This document shows positions 23,934 through 33,215 of a stretch of 42,741 bases of DNA, in pieces (positions within the stretch are counted from its first letter, which is position 1; each line of letters opens with the position of its first letter). The notes under the pieces are model-generated. The model saw nothing but the letters and a program-made list of their open reading frames with translations, did not search any database and was not told the DNA's origin. The DNA lies in the NCBI RefSeq assembly GCF_000686845.1, contig NZ_JMLS01000036.1, positions 1 to 42,741 on the forward strand, given 5' to 3'. A program made the translations under genes and the position numbers. This DNA is from Paenibacillus sp. UNC451MF. GTDB taxonomy: Bacteria; Bacillota; Bacilli; Paenibacillales; NBRC-103111.

Positions 23934-26651
23934 GTGGTATCACCAAAGTATGCACACGTCATTTCACATTCGCATTGGGATAGAGAGTGGTATTTGCCCT
24001 TTGAAAAGCATCGGGTACGTTTGGTTGAATTGATGGATACGTTAATCGATTTGTTTGAGAAGGACCCTGAATTTCGAAGCTTCCATCTCGATGGGCAAAC
24101 CATTGTTTTGGATGATTACCTGCAAATCAGACCGGAGAAGAAAGAGATTATTGCCCGCATGGTAAGAGAAGGGAAGCTTCTCATCGGTCCATGGTACATC
24201 CTGCAGGATGAGTTCTTAACCAGCAGCGAGGCAAATATCCGGAACTTATTAATCGGTCATGAGGACGCAAGTGAATATGGTAGTATTTGTAAGCTGGGGT
24301 ATTTTCCTGATTCGTTTGGCAATATGGGGCAGGCGCCGCAAATTTTGCTTCAAGCTGGTATGGATACGGCGGTCTTCGGGAGAGGCGTGAAGCCGGTCGG
24401 TTTTAATAACGAAGCAAGGGGAGACTATGAATCGGCCTTCTCGGAAATGAACTGGCAATCACCGGACGGCTCAACCGTACTAGGGATCTTGTTTGCCAAC
24501 TGGTATCACAACGGCATGGAAGTTCCGACAGATCCTGACGAGGCGAGGGTCTATTGGGAACGGAAGATCCGGGACGTGGAGAAGTATGCCTCCACACCTC
24601 ACCTGCTGTTCATGAATGGCTGTGACCATCAACCCGTACAAACGAATTTATCGGAAGCGCTTCGTACAGCGAGAAGCTTGTACCCTGACATTGAGTTTAT
24701 TCATTCCAACTTTAACGAATATGTAGCCCAGTTGAAGGGCAAGCTGCCTGAGAATCTATCGACCATACGCGGGGAGCTACGAAGTCAGCGAACGAACGGT
24801 TGGTGGACATTAGTCAATACCGCTTCCGCTCGGGTGTATATGAAGCAGGCGAATCAGAAAATCCAAACCTTTTTGGAGAAAGTCGCCGAACCGATTGCTA
24901 CATTAGCCAAGCTGACGGGGCATACGTACCCTAAGCATCTATTCACTTATGCGTGGAAAACACTGATGCAAAACCATCCGCATGATAGCATTTGCGGTTG
25001 CAGCGTTGACGAGGTACACCGCGAAATGATGACCCGGTTTGATAAGAGCTATCAAGTCGCTGAGCAAATTACAGCCCATAGTTTGAAAGCTATTACTTCT
25101 ATGATCGATACCGAAACGGCATTTGAACCATCTGCGATTCCTTTTACCGTATTCAATACATCCGGTTGGAATCGTACCGGTGTAGTCAACATCGACCTGG
25201 AAGTCAAGAGAATTCCGCTCGCGAACAGGAATCGAAGCAAGATCGTCGAGGAGCTGAAGGAGTTATCACTAGAAGGCTATGTTGTAAAAGATAGAAACGG
25301 GAATGTCATTGATGCCAAAGTGGAGGATCTTGGGGTAACTTTCGGCTATGAGCTGCCCGACGATAAGTTTCGCCAACCTTACATGGCTCGTTCCGTGCGT
25401 GTTCAATTCCTGGCACAAGATATACCGGCTTTGGGTTATACAACATTTGCCTTATACAGAGATTTATCGCATATTGCAAGTTCGTCTAGCCCTCTTAATA
25501 AAGCCATTCCATGTCAGATGGAGAACGAATTCTTATCTGTTGTCATCGCCGAAGATGGAACTTATGAGATCACCGATAAAAGATCGGCTAAGACTTACAC
25601 CGGCCTGGGCGCTTACGAAAATACGGGTGACATCGGTAATGAGTATATATTCAAGGCACCGGAGGGAGATATTCCGATTACGACCCGTGGGTTACCGGCT
25701 GAAATCTATGTAGAGGAACAAACCTCCTATCATACGGTGATTGCCATCATTCATCATTGGGAAATTCCTGCCAGCGGAGATGAACTGCTGGATCAAGAAA
25801 TCCAAGAATTCGTCCCGTTCCTTGAACGTAAAGCACAAAGAAGCAAACAGACGCTCCCGCTAACCATTAAGACTCGTCTCACGCTGGAACAGGGAGTACC
25901 GCAGCTTAAGATTAAAACGAGTCTAAGAAACGAAGCCAAGGATCACCGTATTCGAGTGCTGTTTCCTACCGATATTAACTCGGCTGTTCATTACGCCGAC
26001 TCCATCTTTGAGGTAGCAAGTAGAGAAACGGTACCTGCACCAGAATGGACGAATCCAAGTAATTGCCAGCATCAGCAGGCTTTTGTCAATGTACGAAACG
26101 ACCAATACGGACTTACGATTTGCAATTGGGGTCTAAATGAGTATGAGGTATTGCGAGATGGCAGAGGGACGATAGCCATAACCTTATTAAGAGCTGTTCA
26201 GGAATTGGGTGACTGGGGAGTTTTCCAGACCCCGGAAGCACAGTGCTTGGGAGATCATGAGTTGGAGTACGCCATTATTCCGCACGGGGATAAACATGAT
26301 GCCCAACAGTCGTTTGCTGCAGCCTATCAAGCGCAGATTCCTTGGACCACGATGCAGACTCCATTGCAATCAGGAGTGCTGCCGGCGGAGCATCAATTTA
26401 TTCGTTGGTCAGGCGATGGGCTGGCTCTCACAGCAGTTAAGATGAACGGTTCTTCTGAAGACCTCATCATGCGATGGTTCAATATGACCGATCTGCCGAC
26501 GCAGCTGCATATTGAGTATGTAAATGGAAGTCATAACACCCTTTACAGAAGTAACGTACTTGAAGAAGAGGGAGAAAAGCTTGGAATGGGATCTGAGATT
26601 CCGATTCGTCCGGCGGAAATTGTAACGATCGGAGGAAATCCGGGTTTGTAA
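23934..26651 (+). CDS. GH38 alpha-mannosidase (MngB-like group)
   Basis: About 905 residues. HSHWDREWY near residues 12-20 holds the zinc-binding His and Asp at the N-terminal end, as in MngB-type enzymes. GYFPDSFGNMGQAPQILLQAG near residue 125 carries the catalytic nucleophile Asp, HDSICGCSVDEVHREM supplies further metal ligands, and beta-sandwich domains follow. GTG 23934 is chosen because AAAGGAGTGG lies 8 bases before it; the frame opens at GTG 23925. No signal peptide, so it acts on imported substrate. MngB itself cleaves 2-O-(6-phospho-mannosyl)-glycerate, so phosphorylated or plain mannosides are both possible substrates. Confidence 0.92.
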   Translation: MVSPKYAHVISHSHWDREWYLPFEKHRVRLVELMDTLIDLFEKDPEFRSFHLDGQTIVLDDYLQIRPEKKEIIARMVREGKLLIGPWYILQDEFLTSSEANIRNLLIGHEDASEYGSICKLGYFPDSFGNMGQAPQILLQAGMDTAVFGRGVKPVGFNNEARGDYESAFSEMNWQSPDGSTVLGILFANWYHNGMEVPTDPDEARVYWERKIRDVEKYASTPHLLFMNGCDHQPVQTNLSEALRTARSLYPDIEFIHSNFNEYVAQLKGKLPENLSTIRGELRSQRTNGWWTLVNTASARVYMKQANQKIQTFLEKVAEPIATLAKLTGHTYPKHLFTYAWKTLMQNHPHDSICGCSVDEVHREMMTRFDKSYQVAEQITAHSLKAITSMIDTETAFEPSAIPFTVFNTSGWNRTGVVNIDLEVKRIPLANRNRSKIVEELKELSLEGYVVKDRNGNVIDAKVEDLGVTFGYELPDDKFRQPYMARSVRVQFLAQDIPALGYTTFALYRDLSHIASSSSPLNKAIPCQMENEFLSVVIAEDGTYEITDKRSAKTYTGLGAYENTGDIGNEYIFKAPEGDIPITTRGLPAEIYVEEQTSYHTVIAIIHHWEIPASGDELLDQEIQEFVPFLERKAQRSKQTLPLTIKTRLTLEQGVPQLKIKTSLRNEAKDHRIRVLFPTDINSAVHYADSIFEVASRETVPAPEWTNPSNCQHQQAFVNVRNDQYGLTICNWGLNEYEVLRDGRGTIAITLLRAVQELGDWGVFQTPEAQCLGDHELEYAIIPHGDKHDAQQSFAAAYQAQIPWTTMQTPLQSGVLPAEHQFIRWSGDGLALTAVKMNGSSEDLIMRWFNMTDLPTQLHIEYVNGSHNTLYRSNVLEEEGEKLGMGSEIPIRPAEIVTIGGNPGL

Positions 26652-26702
26652 CCAACAAAGCCAGTATACACAGTATACAACTGGAGAAGACACTCTTTAT
26701 AG

Positions 26703-26915
26703 GTGAACCATACCGTAGACGGACAATTGGGGACAATGGATGGGGGAGATAACAACGGCAGCAACAATGGTAAGAACATGATGGTCAATTTCGATAGACA
26801 AAAAGTAATTTCAGCGTTAGGTAGCCGATCTGGCGATATCCAAGTAACGCTTAGCGGTCAATTAATGGATGACAAAAAATTTGAGGGAACAGCGAATATT
26901 AGAGTGATCGAATAA
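26703..26915 (+). CDS. Short frame resembling the C-terminal end of a surface or dockerin-type protein
   Basis: About 70 residues. IQVTLSGQLMDDKKFEGTANIRVIE resembles the last beta-sandwich strands that end many Bacillales surface proteins (VTLTVTG...FEGSDTIRVI). The first 30 residues are Asn/Gly/Asp-rich, linker-like. GTG 26703 or ATG 26736 could start it, neither with a good ribosome binding site. It follows the mannosidase by 51 bases and ends before a terminator. It is more likely a truncated remnant of a larger gene than a working small protein. Confidence 0.35.
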   Translation: MNHTVDGQLGTMDGGDNNGSNNGKNMMVNFDRQKVISALGSRSGDIQVTLSGQLMDDKKFEGTANIRVIE

Positions 26916-26925
26916 TAATAGTCTA

Positions 26926-26964
26926 AAAACCCGAGGTTGCTGCTAAGCGGCAATCTCGGGTTTT
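26926..26964. terminator. Bidirectional intrinsic terminator
   Basis: AAAACCCGAGGTTGC (26926-26940) pairs with GCAATCTCGGGTTTT (26950-26964), one G-U pair. It separates the rightward mannosidase unit from the leftward regulator gene. Confidence 0.88.
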
Positions 26965-26999
26965 CCGTTTGAGAATATTTGTATTCTATAACCATCGGT

Positions 27000-28136
27000 T
27001 TAGGCTCTAGAACCTGCTTCTTTCACAACGGTTGGATTTGTCGTCGAATTCCGAATGACAAGTTCGTTCGGGAGAATGACATTGCGGCGGTCCTGTCTGG
27101 GCTCCTGAATGAGGGATACGAGGAGTTTGGCAGCCTCTCTGCCCATATTTTTCTCATTCTGATTGATATAGGTTAATGGAATTTCCGAATGTTCAGAATG
27201 AGCATAGTCGTCGAAACAAACAATAGACAGATCATCAGGTATCTGGAGATTTAGGGATTTGGCGGCTTTCATTGTCATCAAACCAATTGCCGAATTCGTT
27301 GTAACCACAGCTTGAACATCAGGATTTTCCATCAAATAGTTTTTAATTTGTTCAACAACCGGCATTCCGCTGCTTAGAGTAAGTCTCAAACGGTAATCGA
27401 TGAAGAGACCAGAATCGCTTAGAGCCTGTTCATATCCGTGTAAACGATCTTCAATACTAGTCGTTCCGGAGACGGCTGTACTTATAAAGCTAATCTTGGT
27501 ATGTCCAAGATTCGTCAAGTGCTTTGTAGCTTCATAGGCACCTTTGAAGTTATCTGAGCTTATATAGTTAGCATCAAGTCCGCGGAGATAACGGTCTATG
27601 ATGACAAGTGGAAATCGGTCTAAAGTTAACTTCAAGATTTGATCATTGAACGTTTCACCATCCACAGGATAAATAATGATCCCATTGACCTCAAGTTGTT
27701 GGAACTCCTTGAGTAATTTATTTTCTAGCTCCTGTGAATCATGAGTAAGCTTGAATATTAGGTGATATCCATGTTCGGCCAATTCATCTTCGATCCCTGT
27801 CATTAAGTTGGCGGTAAACAGGTTATCGAGCCGAGGCATAAGAAATACGACAAGGGGTGACCCGCTCACTATTTCTTGAGGCTCATAGGCAATCAGCTGA
27901 TTCGATGCATCATCGGAAATGTAGGAGCCTCTTCCTTGAATGCGGTTGATCAAGCCTTGTTTCACGATATCAGCCATGGCGTTTTTTACGGTTATTCGGC
28001 TGACATTGAATTGCTCGGCTAATTCATTTTCCGAAGGGAGCTTGTCCCCAGGCTTCCATACCCCCGAATTCATTTGATTGATGATGTAATTTTTTAATTG
28101 TATATACATAGGAACCCTTTTTGGGGTATTAGACAT
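27000..28136 (-). CDS. GntR-type HTH regulator with LacI-type sugar-sensing domain (AraR-like)
   Basis: Residues 1-70 form a GntR winged helix: MYIQLKNYIINQMNSGVW, GDKLPSENELAEQFNVSR, TVKNAMADIVKQGLI and GRGSYIS. From about residue 90 to 370 there is a periplasmic-binding-protein-like sensor of the LacI/PurR type (VVFLMPRLDNLFTANLMTGI, FPLVIIDRYLRG, HLTNLGHTKISFIS, DLSIVCFDDYA). This chimera is the AraR plan: a repressor released by a sugar. The open frame extends to 28250, but AGGGAG 10 bases before ATG 28136 sets the start (378 residues). An AATATACAA motif in its own promoter region suggests autoregulation. It likely controls the promoters at 19512, 21203 and 28641. Confidence 0.9.
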   Translation of the reverse strand: MSNTPKRVPMYIQLKNYIINQMNSGVWKPGDKLPSENELAEQFNVSRITVKNAMADIVKQGLINRIQGRGSYISDDASNQLIAYEPQEIVSGSPLVVFLMPRLDNLFTANLMTGIEDELAEHGYHLIFKLTHDSQELENKLLKEFQQLEVNGIIIYPVDGETFNDQILKLTLDRFPLVIIDRYLRGLDANYISSDNFKGAYEATKHLTNLGHTKISFISTAVSGTTSIEDRLHGYEQALSDSGLFIDYRLRLTLSSGMPVVEQIKNYLMENPDVQAVVTTNSAIGLMTMKAAKSLNLQIPDDLSIVCFDDYAHSEHSEIPLTYINQNEKNMGREAAKLLVSLIQEPRQDRRNVILPNELVIRNSTTNPTVVKEAGSRA

Positions 28137-28166
28137 AAGAATATTACTCCCTTGCTTTTTTATAAC

Positions 28167-28180
28167 AAATATACAACTTT
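28167..28180. promoter_or_regulatory. Operator-like motif upstream of the regulator gene
   Basis: AAATATACAACTTT lies 31-44 bases upstream of the regulator start and shares the AATATACAA core with the three island promoters. It overlaps the likely -10 region of the leftward promoter. Confidence 0.45.
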
Positions 28181-28230
28181 TTCTGACTTTAGTAAAGTCC
28201 ATAGAAATGGTGTTGTTCCTATCGATGACT

Positions 28231-28624
28231 CTAAATGATACTATCAGCAAATCGAAGGGGGGTATTCAGCATATCATTGATGTTTGATTGAGGGATCAAA
28301 ATGATTAGTTGGAAGATGCTGTCCATCGGATTGTTCCCAAATATATCGTAGATAATTTTCGTGATCAACATGTAGCTGCCATCAATTACTCCGATGGGGT
28401 TGTATTGATTGCTGAACCAATGCATTTCCGGGTATTGACCGTGTTGATAATGACGGGGTCTTGCTTAGGTCATTCGTTATCGAGATAAAATCACGTTTGC
28501 TGTTGTTTGTATTTTGCTCTTCAACTTGATACGTCTCTTTTAACCTGAAATTTGTTGCTCCATTACAATACTGAATGATACGAATCGTGGTGTTTTCATG
28601 GATCTCGATCAGTTGAAACAACAA
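28231..28624 (-). pseudogene. Degraded coding stretch between regulator and second mannosidase
   Basis: Two leftward frames overlap at 28382-28425 and read as one broken protein: LIEIHENTTIRIIQYCNGATNFR, then after a frameshift HWFSNQYNPIGVIDGSYMLI and FGNNPMDSIFQLIIL. Neither has a convincing start or ribosome binding site. I do not recognise the family. The gap 28137-28742 otherwise holds the regulator promoter and the mannosidase promoter. Confidence 0.3.
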
Positions 28625-28640
28625 GTGATATATTAATTAT

Positions 28641-28687
28641 AAATGAATATACAATTTATTTACAGGTGTATAGTTGAATGTTATAAT
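28641..28687 (+). promoter_or_regulatory. Promoter and operator of the second mannosidase operon
   Basis: TTTACA (28659-28664) and TATAAT (28682-28687) are 17 bases apart. AATGAATATACAATTTATT precedes the -35 and matches the promoters at 19512 and 21203. It should drive the seven-gene run from the second mannosidase to the GH43 gene. Confidence 0.75.
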
Positions 28688-28742
28688 CAGTTCATGTCAA
28701 ACAAAGAAATTGAACAGCGAACCAAAAAGGGAGGAGAAAATC

Positions 28743-31700
28743 ATTAGCATTATTCATGAGCGTCACATTGCAAAGACCTTGGATAAATTGAAGAAAATCG
28801 AACAGAATTATGCTGATTTTATTTTTGAACAAAAGCGTGAGATACCTGTCTACTATATGGAAACAGAAGAACATATGTATGAGGTACCGACTGAATCAGA
28901 AGCTTGGCAGCCCGCCTATTCCGGAATGACTTGGGGAAAATCATGGGGGTCCGCCTGGTTTAAAGGAACATTTACTATTCCAAGGGAGTTGGATGGCCAG
29001 GATATCTATATTCGAGCAGAAACGGATGCGGTTGAAGCATTATTTTGGGTTAACGGGAAGCCTCAAGGGATTTTCACACATCCTAAGGAGGCGGATAATC
29101 GGGGTAATCACCATACGCTTCTACTTACATCCAATGCTAAAAGCGGAGAAACTTTGGAATTGGCGTTTGAAGGTTATGCAGGGCATCCCTGCTATGGAAC
29201 ACAGCCTTACCAAACATTTGAATCTAACGACGGGTATCACAATCGCTTTAAGAGGGTATATCGAGCGGTTCATATTATGCTTAGGCGTGAAGATGTGAAG
29301 GATTTTGTGTTTGGGCTACGTACATTGAATCAGCTGGCTTCCGCGACAGCCGTTGACGCATTTCGCAGGTCACGCGTTATTGAAGGGTTGCTTCAGGTGT
29401 ATGCTCTTGTGATACAGTCCCCAGACGAAGCATTGGAAAGCGAGTGGCGACCTTTATTGGCTAAAGCTATCCAGATCATGGAACCGCTGTTGTCTGCAAA
29501 AAACGGTGATTCCGCCCCTGTCGCAGGCATTGTCGGGCATTCTCATATGGATACTGCCTGGCTATGGACCCGGGATGAAACGATACGTAAGTGTGCGCGT
29601 ACTTATGCGAACGTCCTCAGTTTAATGGAGCAATATCCGGAATATACCTTTGTTCAAAGCTCGGCTTTTCATGGAGAACTGATGCGGCGACATTACCCTT
29701 CCATATTTGAAGGGATGAAGCAAAGAATTAAGGAAGGCCGTTGGGAACCGAACGGAGCGGTTTGGATCGAATGCGACTGCAACTTGGTTTCCGGTGAATC
29801 GATGGTTCGGCAGTTTCTGAAAGGGCAAAAGTATACGCAGGAGCATTTTGGTTATACATCCGATGTCTTCTGGCTCCCGGATACTTTTGGATACAGTGCC
29901 GCAGTACCACAAATTATGGCTGGAGCACGTGTGAAATATTTTTTGACAACCAAGCTATCCTGGAATGATACGAATGTATTCCCTTATTCTACCTTCTTTT
30001 GGCGTGGTTTGGACGGAACATCTGTACTATCCCATTTTAATTTCATTCACTGCTGGCCCGATGCCGGGTCACTAATCCAGAGGATCTATGGTGCGGGTCA
30101 CAATAGTAATGGTTCCAGTATTCATGGAAGGCCAGCAGGCTCAGCGCTAGGACGCCGGCTTGTAGCCTATGGGTTTGGTGATGGAGGTGGGGGACCGCAA
30201 TACGAGATGCTGGAGACGGCAAGACGAGTACGTGATGTGGAGGGCTCTCCGCGTGCAGAGCATACTCTAGTAAGTCGGTTTATGAAGGAGATTGAAGAAA
30301 GCGATTACGTTCCACCGGTACATTCAGGAGAGCTGTATTTGGAAGGGCATCGCGGAACGCTTACGCAAATGCACCAAATCAAAAGAAACAACCGCAAAGC
30401 GGAATTCGCCCTTCGGACGGTTGAGTTGGCTGAGGTCGTCCGGCGACTAGAGAAAGGATCTCCGGTTTCAGAGGCGGCAGTGCACCGGGAAGAACTTTAT
30501 GAGCTCCTGCTAATTAACCAGTTCCACGATATTTTACCGGGAACCTCTATTCCGGAAGTGCATGACCGAGCAATTCAGGAGGTAGGTAATGTTATTTCCG
30601 AAGCAGAAGCGCTAGCGCTCTCCTTGTTCTCGGAAACAACATCATCAGCAGAAGAAACAGTGAGCGTGTGGAATACACTTAGCTGGGATCGCTGCGGAAT
30701 GCTTGTGTTGGAGAATGTGCCTGCGGGCATGGCTCCGGCAGATTCGGCTTATAGCTGGCAATGGATCACAGATATAGCCGGACGAGAGAAGCTGCTTATC
30801 GGTGGAGCTAGAGTTCCGGCAATGGGTGCTTTAACATTGCAACTGCGTACTGGTGGAGGCAGTTCCGGCGATTCTCCTTTCAAGCTGGAGGGGCAAAGAC
30901 TCGAAACGCCTTTTGCCATTATGATGTTCGATGAATACGGATATATCGAATCATTCGTTGATCGTGCTTCTGGTCGAGAGCTTCGTCGCGCCGGCGCCGA
31001 TCCGCTTAATGCTCTACTGATGGGTGAGGATATCCCAAGATCCTGGGATAACTGGGATATTGACCGGGATGCGACAACAAAACTAAAGCAGCAGACGGAT
31101 TTAGTAAGCCGTGAGGTTGTTGCAAATGGACCATTGCAGCTGCGAATCCGCAGCCACTACCGAATCGGTCGCCAATCATCGCTTTTGCAGGACATGGTCT
31201 TCCGTGCAGACAGTCCTCAGGTTGACTTTGAGACGATCATTGATTGGAAAGATCCGCATCATCTGCTCAAAGTAGGATTTGATGTTAATCTGCTCTCCCA
31301 AAGTGCACGGCATGAAATCCAGTTTGGTCATGTCGAAAGACCAACTCATACGAATACGTCCATTGAACAGGGAATGTTCGAAATTTGCACCCACAAATGG
31401 AGCGATTTGTCGGAATCCAGATTTGGCACGGCCCTTCTCAATGATTGCAAATACGGGATTTCAGTGGAAGGCTCTGATCTTAGACTTACCTTACATAAAG
31501 GAGGCACACATCCAGACCCTCGCGGTGATATAGGCGTGCATGAAGTGGTGTATGCGTTCCTTCCCCATCATAGTGGTTTTGATGTAAAAAGTGTTGTCCG
31601 CCCAGCCTGCGAGCTGAATGTGCAGCCGTTGACCGTAAATGGTGCATCTGCCTTAGCCTTTACTTCTTTAGCGACCATTGACGCTGAGCATGTAATTATT

Positions 31701-31925
31701 GAAACGGTGAAGCTAGCGGAGAAAGAGGATGCTTTTGTATTACGCCTATATGAAGCTGAGCGCTGCGCTGTCAAAGGAGCAAAGCTGATGCTTGGGGTCA
31801 AACCGAAGAGAGCCTCGCTAGTGAATCTGTTGGAGGAAGAGTTGGAGGAGCTTGTGCCGGACGGATCGGAGCTTACGCTGGATTTCCGGCCATTTGAAAT
31901 CAAGACCGTCAAAATCTATTTATGA
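28743..31925 (+). CDS. Large GH38 alpha-mannosidase
   Basis: About 1060 residues, the usual size of eukaryote-like bacterial GH38 enzymes with an N-terminal beta domain. GIVGHSHMDTAWLW near residue 265 gives the zinc ligands, VFWLPDTFGYSAAVPQIM near residue 385 the nucleophile Asp, and NQFHDILPGTSI the third zinc-site histidine. Beta-sandwich domains complete it. No signal peptide, so cytoplasmic. The start is unusual: the open frame begins at TTG 28674, upstream of the -10 element, and no in-frame ATG or GTG follows GGGAGGAG (28729-28736). The best-placed codon is ATT 28743, 6 bases after it; TTG 28710 is the alternative without a ribosome binding site. First gene of a long operon. Confidence 0.9.
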   Translation: MSIIHERHIAKTLDKLKKIEQNYADFIFEQKREIPVYYMETEEHMYEVPTESEAWQPAYSGMTWGKSWGSAWFKGTFTIPRELDGQDIYIRAETDAVEALFWVNGKPQGIFTHPKEADNRGNHHTLLLTSNAKSGETLELAFEGYAGHPCYGTQPYQTFESNDGYHNRFKRVYRAVHIMLRREDVKDFVFGLRTLNQLASATAVDAFRRSRVIEGLLQVYALVIQSPDEALESEWRPLLAKAIQIMEPLLSAKNGDSAPVAGIVGHSHMDTAWLWTRDETIRKCARTYANVLSLMEQYPEYTFVQSSAFHGELMRRHYPSIFEGMKQRIKEGRWEPNGAVWIECDCNLVSGESMVRQFLKGQKYTQEHFGYTSDVFWLPDTFGYSAAVPQIMAGARVKYFLTTKLSWNDTNVFPYSTFFWRGLDGTSVLSHFNFIHCWPDAGSLIQRIYGAGHNSNGSSIHGRPAGSALGRRLVAYGFGDGGGGPQYEMLETARRVRDVEGSPRAEHTLVSRFMKEIEESDYVPPVHSGELYLEGHRGTLTQMHQIKRNNRKAEFALRTVELAEVVRRLEKGSPVSEAAVHREELYELLLINQFHDILPGTSIPEVHDRAIQEVGNVISEAEALALSLFSETTSSAEETVSVWNTLSWDRCGMLVLENVPAGMAPADSAYSWQWITDIAGREKLLIGGARVPAMGALTLQLRTGGGSSGDSPFKLEGQRLETPFAIMMFDEYGYIESFVDRASGRELRRAGADPLNALLMGEDIPRSWDNWDIDRDATTKLKQQTDLVSREVVANGPLQLRIRSHYRIGRQSSLLQDMVFRADSPQVDFETIIDWKDPHHLLKVGFDVNLLSQSARHEIQFGHVERPTHTNTSIEQGMFEICTHKWSDLSESRFGTALLNDCKYGISVEGSDLRLTLHKGGTHPDPRGDIGVHEVVYAFLPHHSGFDVKSVVRPACELNVQPLTVNGASALAFTSLATIDAEHVIIETVKLAEKEDAFVLRLYEAERCAVKGAKLMLGVKPKRASLVNLLEEELEELVPDGSELTLDFRPFEIKTVKIYL

Positions 31926-31978
31926 AACAAGGGGAAGAACGAATATATTGGTAAAATCTTTGAAAGGAGGAGAGCAGA

Positions 31979-33190
31979 ATGGCAAAAATAACGGCGGTTA
32001 AATGCATTCGAACAAGACATGACGGAAGCTGGATCATATTAAAAGTGATGACGGATCAGGATGGACTATACGGGATTGGGTCGGCCAGTGATATCTATCA
32101 GCCAGGGGCCATAGTCAGTATCGTGGAGGAATTGCTCGCACCGCTTCTCATCGGCCGAGATGCCAGTCAAATCGAGGATTTATGGCAGACCATGTATACA
32201 AGCGGTTATTGGCGCAATGGTTCGACGCTTCATACGGCCATGGGAGGGATCGACATGGCGCTGTGGGACATCAAGGGAAAGGAAGCGGGGCTGCCGTTAT
32301 ACCAGCTTTTGGGTGGCGCGGTTCGTTCGGCCATTCCTTGTTATGCGCATGCCAATGGAACAACCTATGAGGAGCTGGAGGAAGAGGTTGCCTCTTACCA
32401 AGAGCAAGGGTTCGGTGTGATCCGCTGCCAGCTTGGCGGGTATGGCGGGGGCGGATTTGTAGCATCACACAGCCCTTCCAAATTCCCCTCTGCGAGTGTA
32501 TTTGATGAAGCTAGCTACATCTCGGCAATACCAGGCATGTTCGAAAAGCTCCGTGTTCGTTTCGGCATGAACCTGAACTTCACGCATGATGTTCACGAGC
32601 ATTTGACGCCATCCGGCGCCGTGACTTTATCCAAATTACTCGATCCTTACCGGTTGTTCTTCGTAGAAGATTTGCTTCAATCGGAGCATACAGATTGGTA
32701 TCGGAGAGTGAAGGGGACGAGCATCACGCCTCAAGCGGTAGGTGAGCTGTTCGTCCACCCTCAGGAGTGGCTGCCTCTGGTAAAGAACCGATTGATCGAT
32801 TTTGTGAGAATGCGCGTCTCCAAAGCCGGGGGCATAACCCCATGCCGTAAAATCGCTGCGGTATGTGAAGCTTTCGGCGTTCGAACCGCCTGGCAGGAGG
32901 GGGGAGAGAACGACCCCGTCAACCAAATAGCGGCTGCTCATCTGGACATGGCCATCATGAGCTTCGGTGTGCAGGAAATCAATCACTTCCGGACCGAAGA
33001 GAAGGAAGCGTTTCCGGGTCATGCAGTGTTGGAACGAGGGCATTTGAAGCTTAGCGACAAGCCCGGGCTTGGGATTGACATCGATGAGAGTAAGGCGAAA
33101 GTATTAATTCGAGACCCAGAATCCCTGAAAACGTATCATCATCCATACAAGCTGGACCGAAAGCCGGATGGAACATTGATCCGACCGTAA
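31979..33190 (+). CDS. Enolase-superfamily dehydratase of the ManD/RspA type
   Basis: About 403 residues of the mandelate racemase/muconate lactonizing enzyme fold. LLIGRDASQIEDLWQTMY, GIDMALWDIKGKEAGLPLYQLLGG and CYAHANG are typical of the D-mannonate dehydratase/RspA subgroup. Metal ligands are visible as Asp in THDVHEHLTP, Glu in FFVEDLL and Glu in AVGELF. The position of the ManD histidine in CHGATD reads WQEGGEND, so Gln replaces it and activity may be weak or altered. A GGAGGAG site precedes ATG 31979. Dehydration of mannonate or a similar aldonate to a 2-keto-3-deoxy acid fits the mannosidase context; the substrate is inferred. Confidence 0.87.
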   Translation: MAKITAVKCIRTRHDGSWIILKVMTDQDGLYGIGSASDIYQPGAIVSIVEELLAPLLIGRDASQIEDLWQTMYTSGYWRNGSTLHTAMGGIDMALWDIKGKEAGLPLYQLLGGAVRSAIPCYAHANGTTYEELEEEVASYQEQGFGVIRCQLGGYGGGGFVASHSPSKFPSASVFDEASYISAIPGMFEKLRVRFGMNLNFTHDVHEHLTPSGAVTLSKLLDPYRLFFVEDLLQSEHTDWYRRVKGTSITPQAVGELFVHPQEWLPLVKNRLIDFVRMRVSKAGGITPCRKIAAVCEAFGVRTAWQEGGENDPVNQIAAAHLDMAIMSFGVQEINHFRTEEKEAFPGHAVLERGHLKLSDKPGLGIDIDESKAKVLIRDPESLKTYHHPYKLDRKPDGTLIRP

Positions 33191-33215
33191 GATTTAGCCA
33201 GAAGGAGGAACCATC

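Noticed and set aside
28137-28250. N-terminal extension of the GntR/LacI-type regulator
   Set aside because: The winged helix begins shortly after ATG 28136, which has a ribosome binding site; the extension would cover its own promoter.
32160-32468. Several Arg/Pro-rich frames inside the dehydratase gene
   Set aside because: They are shadows in a GC-richer gene with no ribosome binding sites or recognisable motifs.
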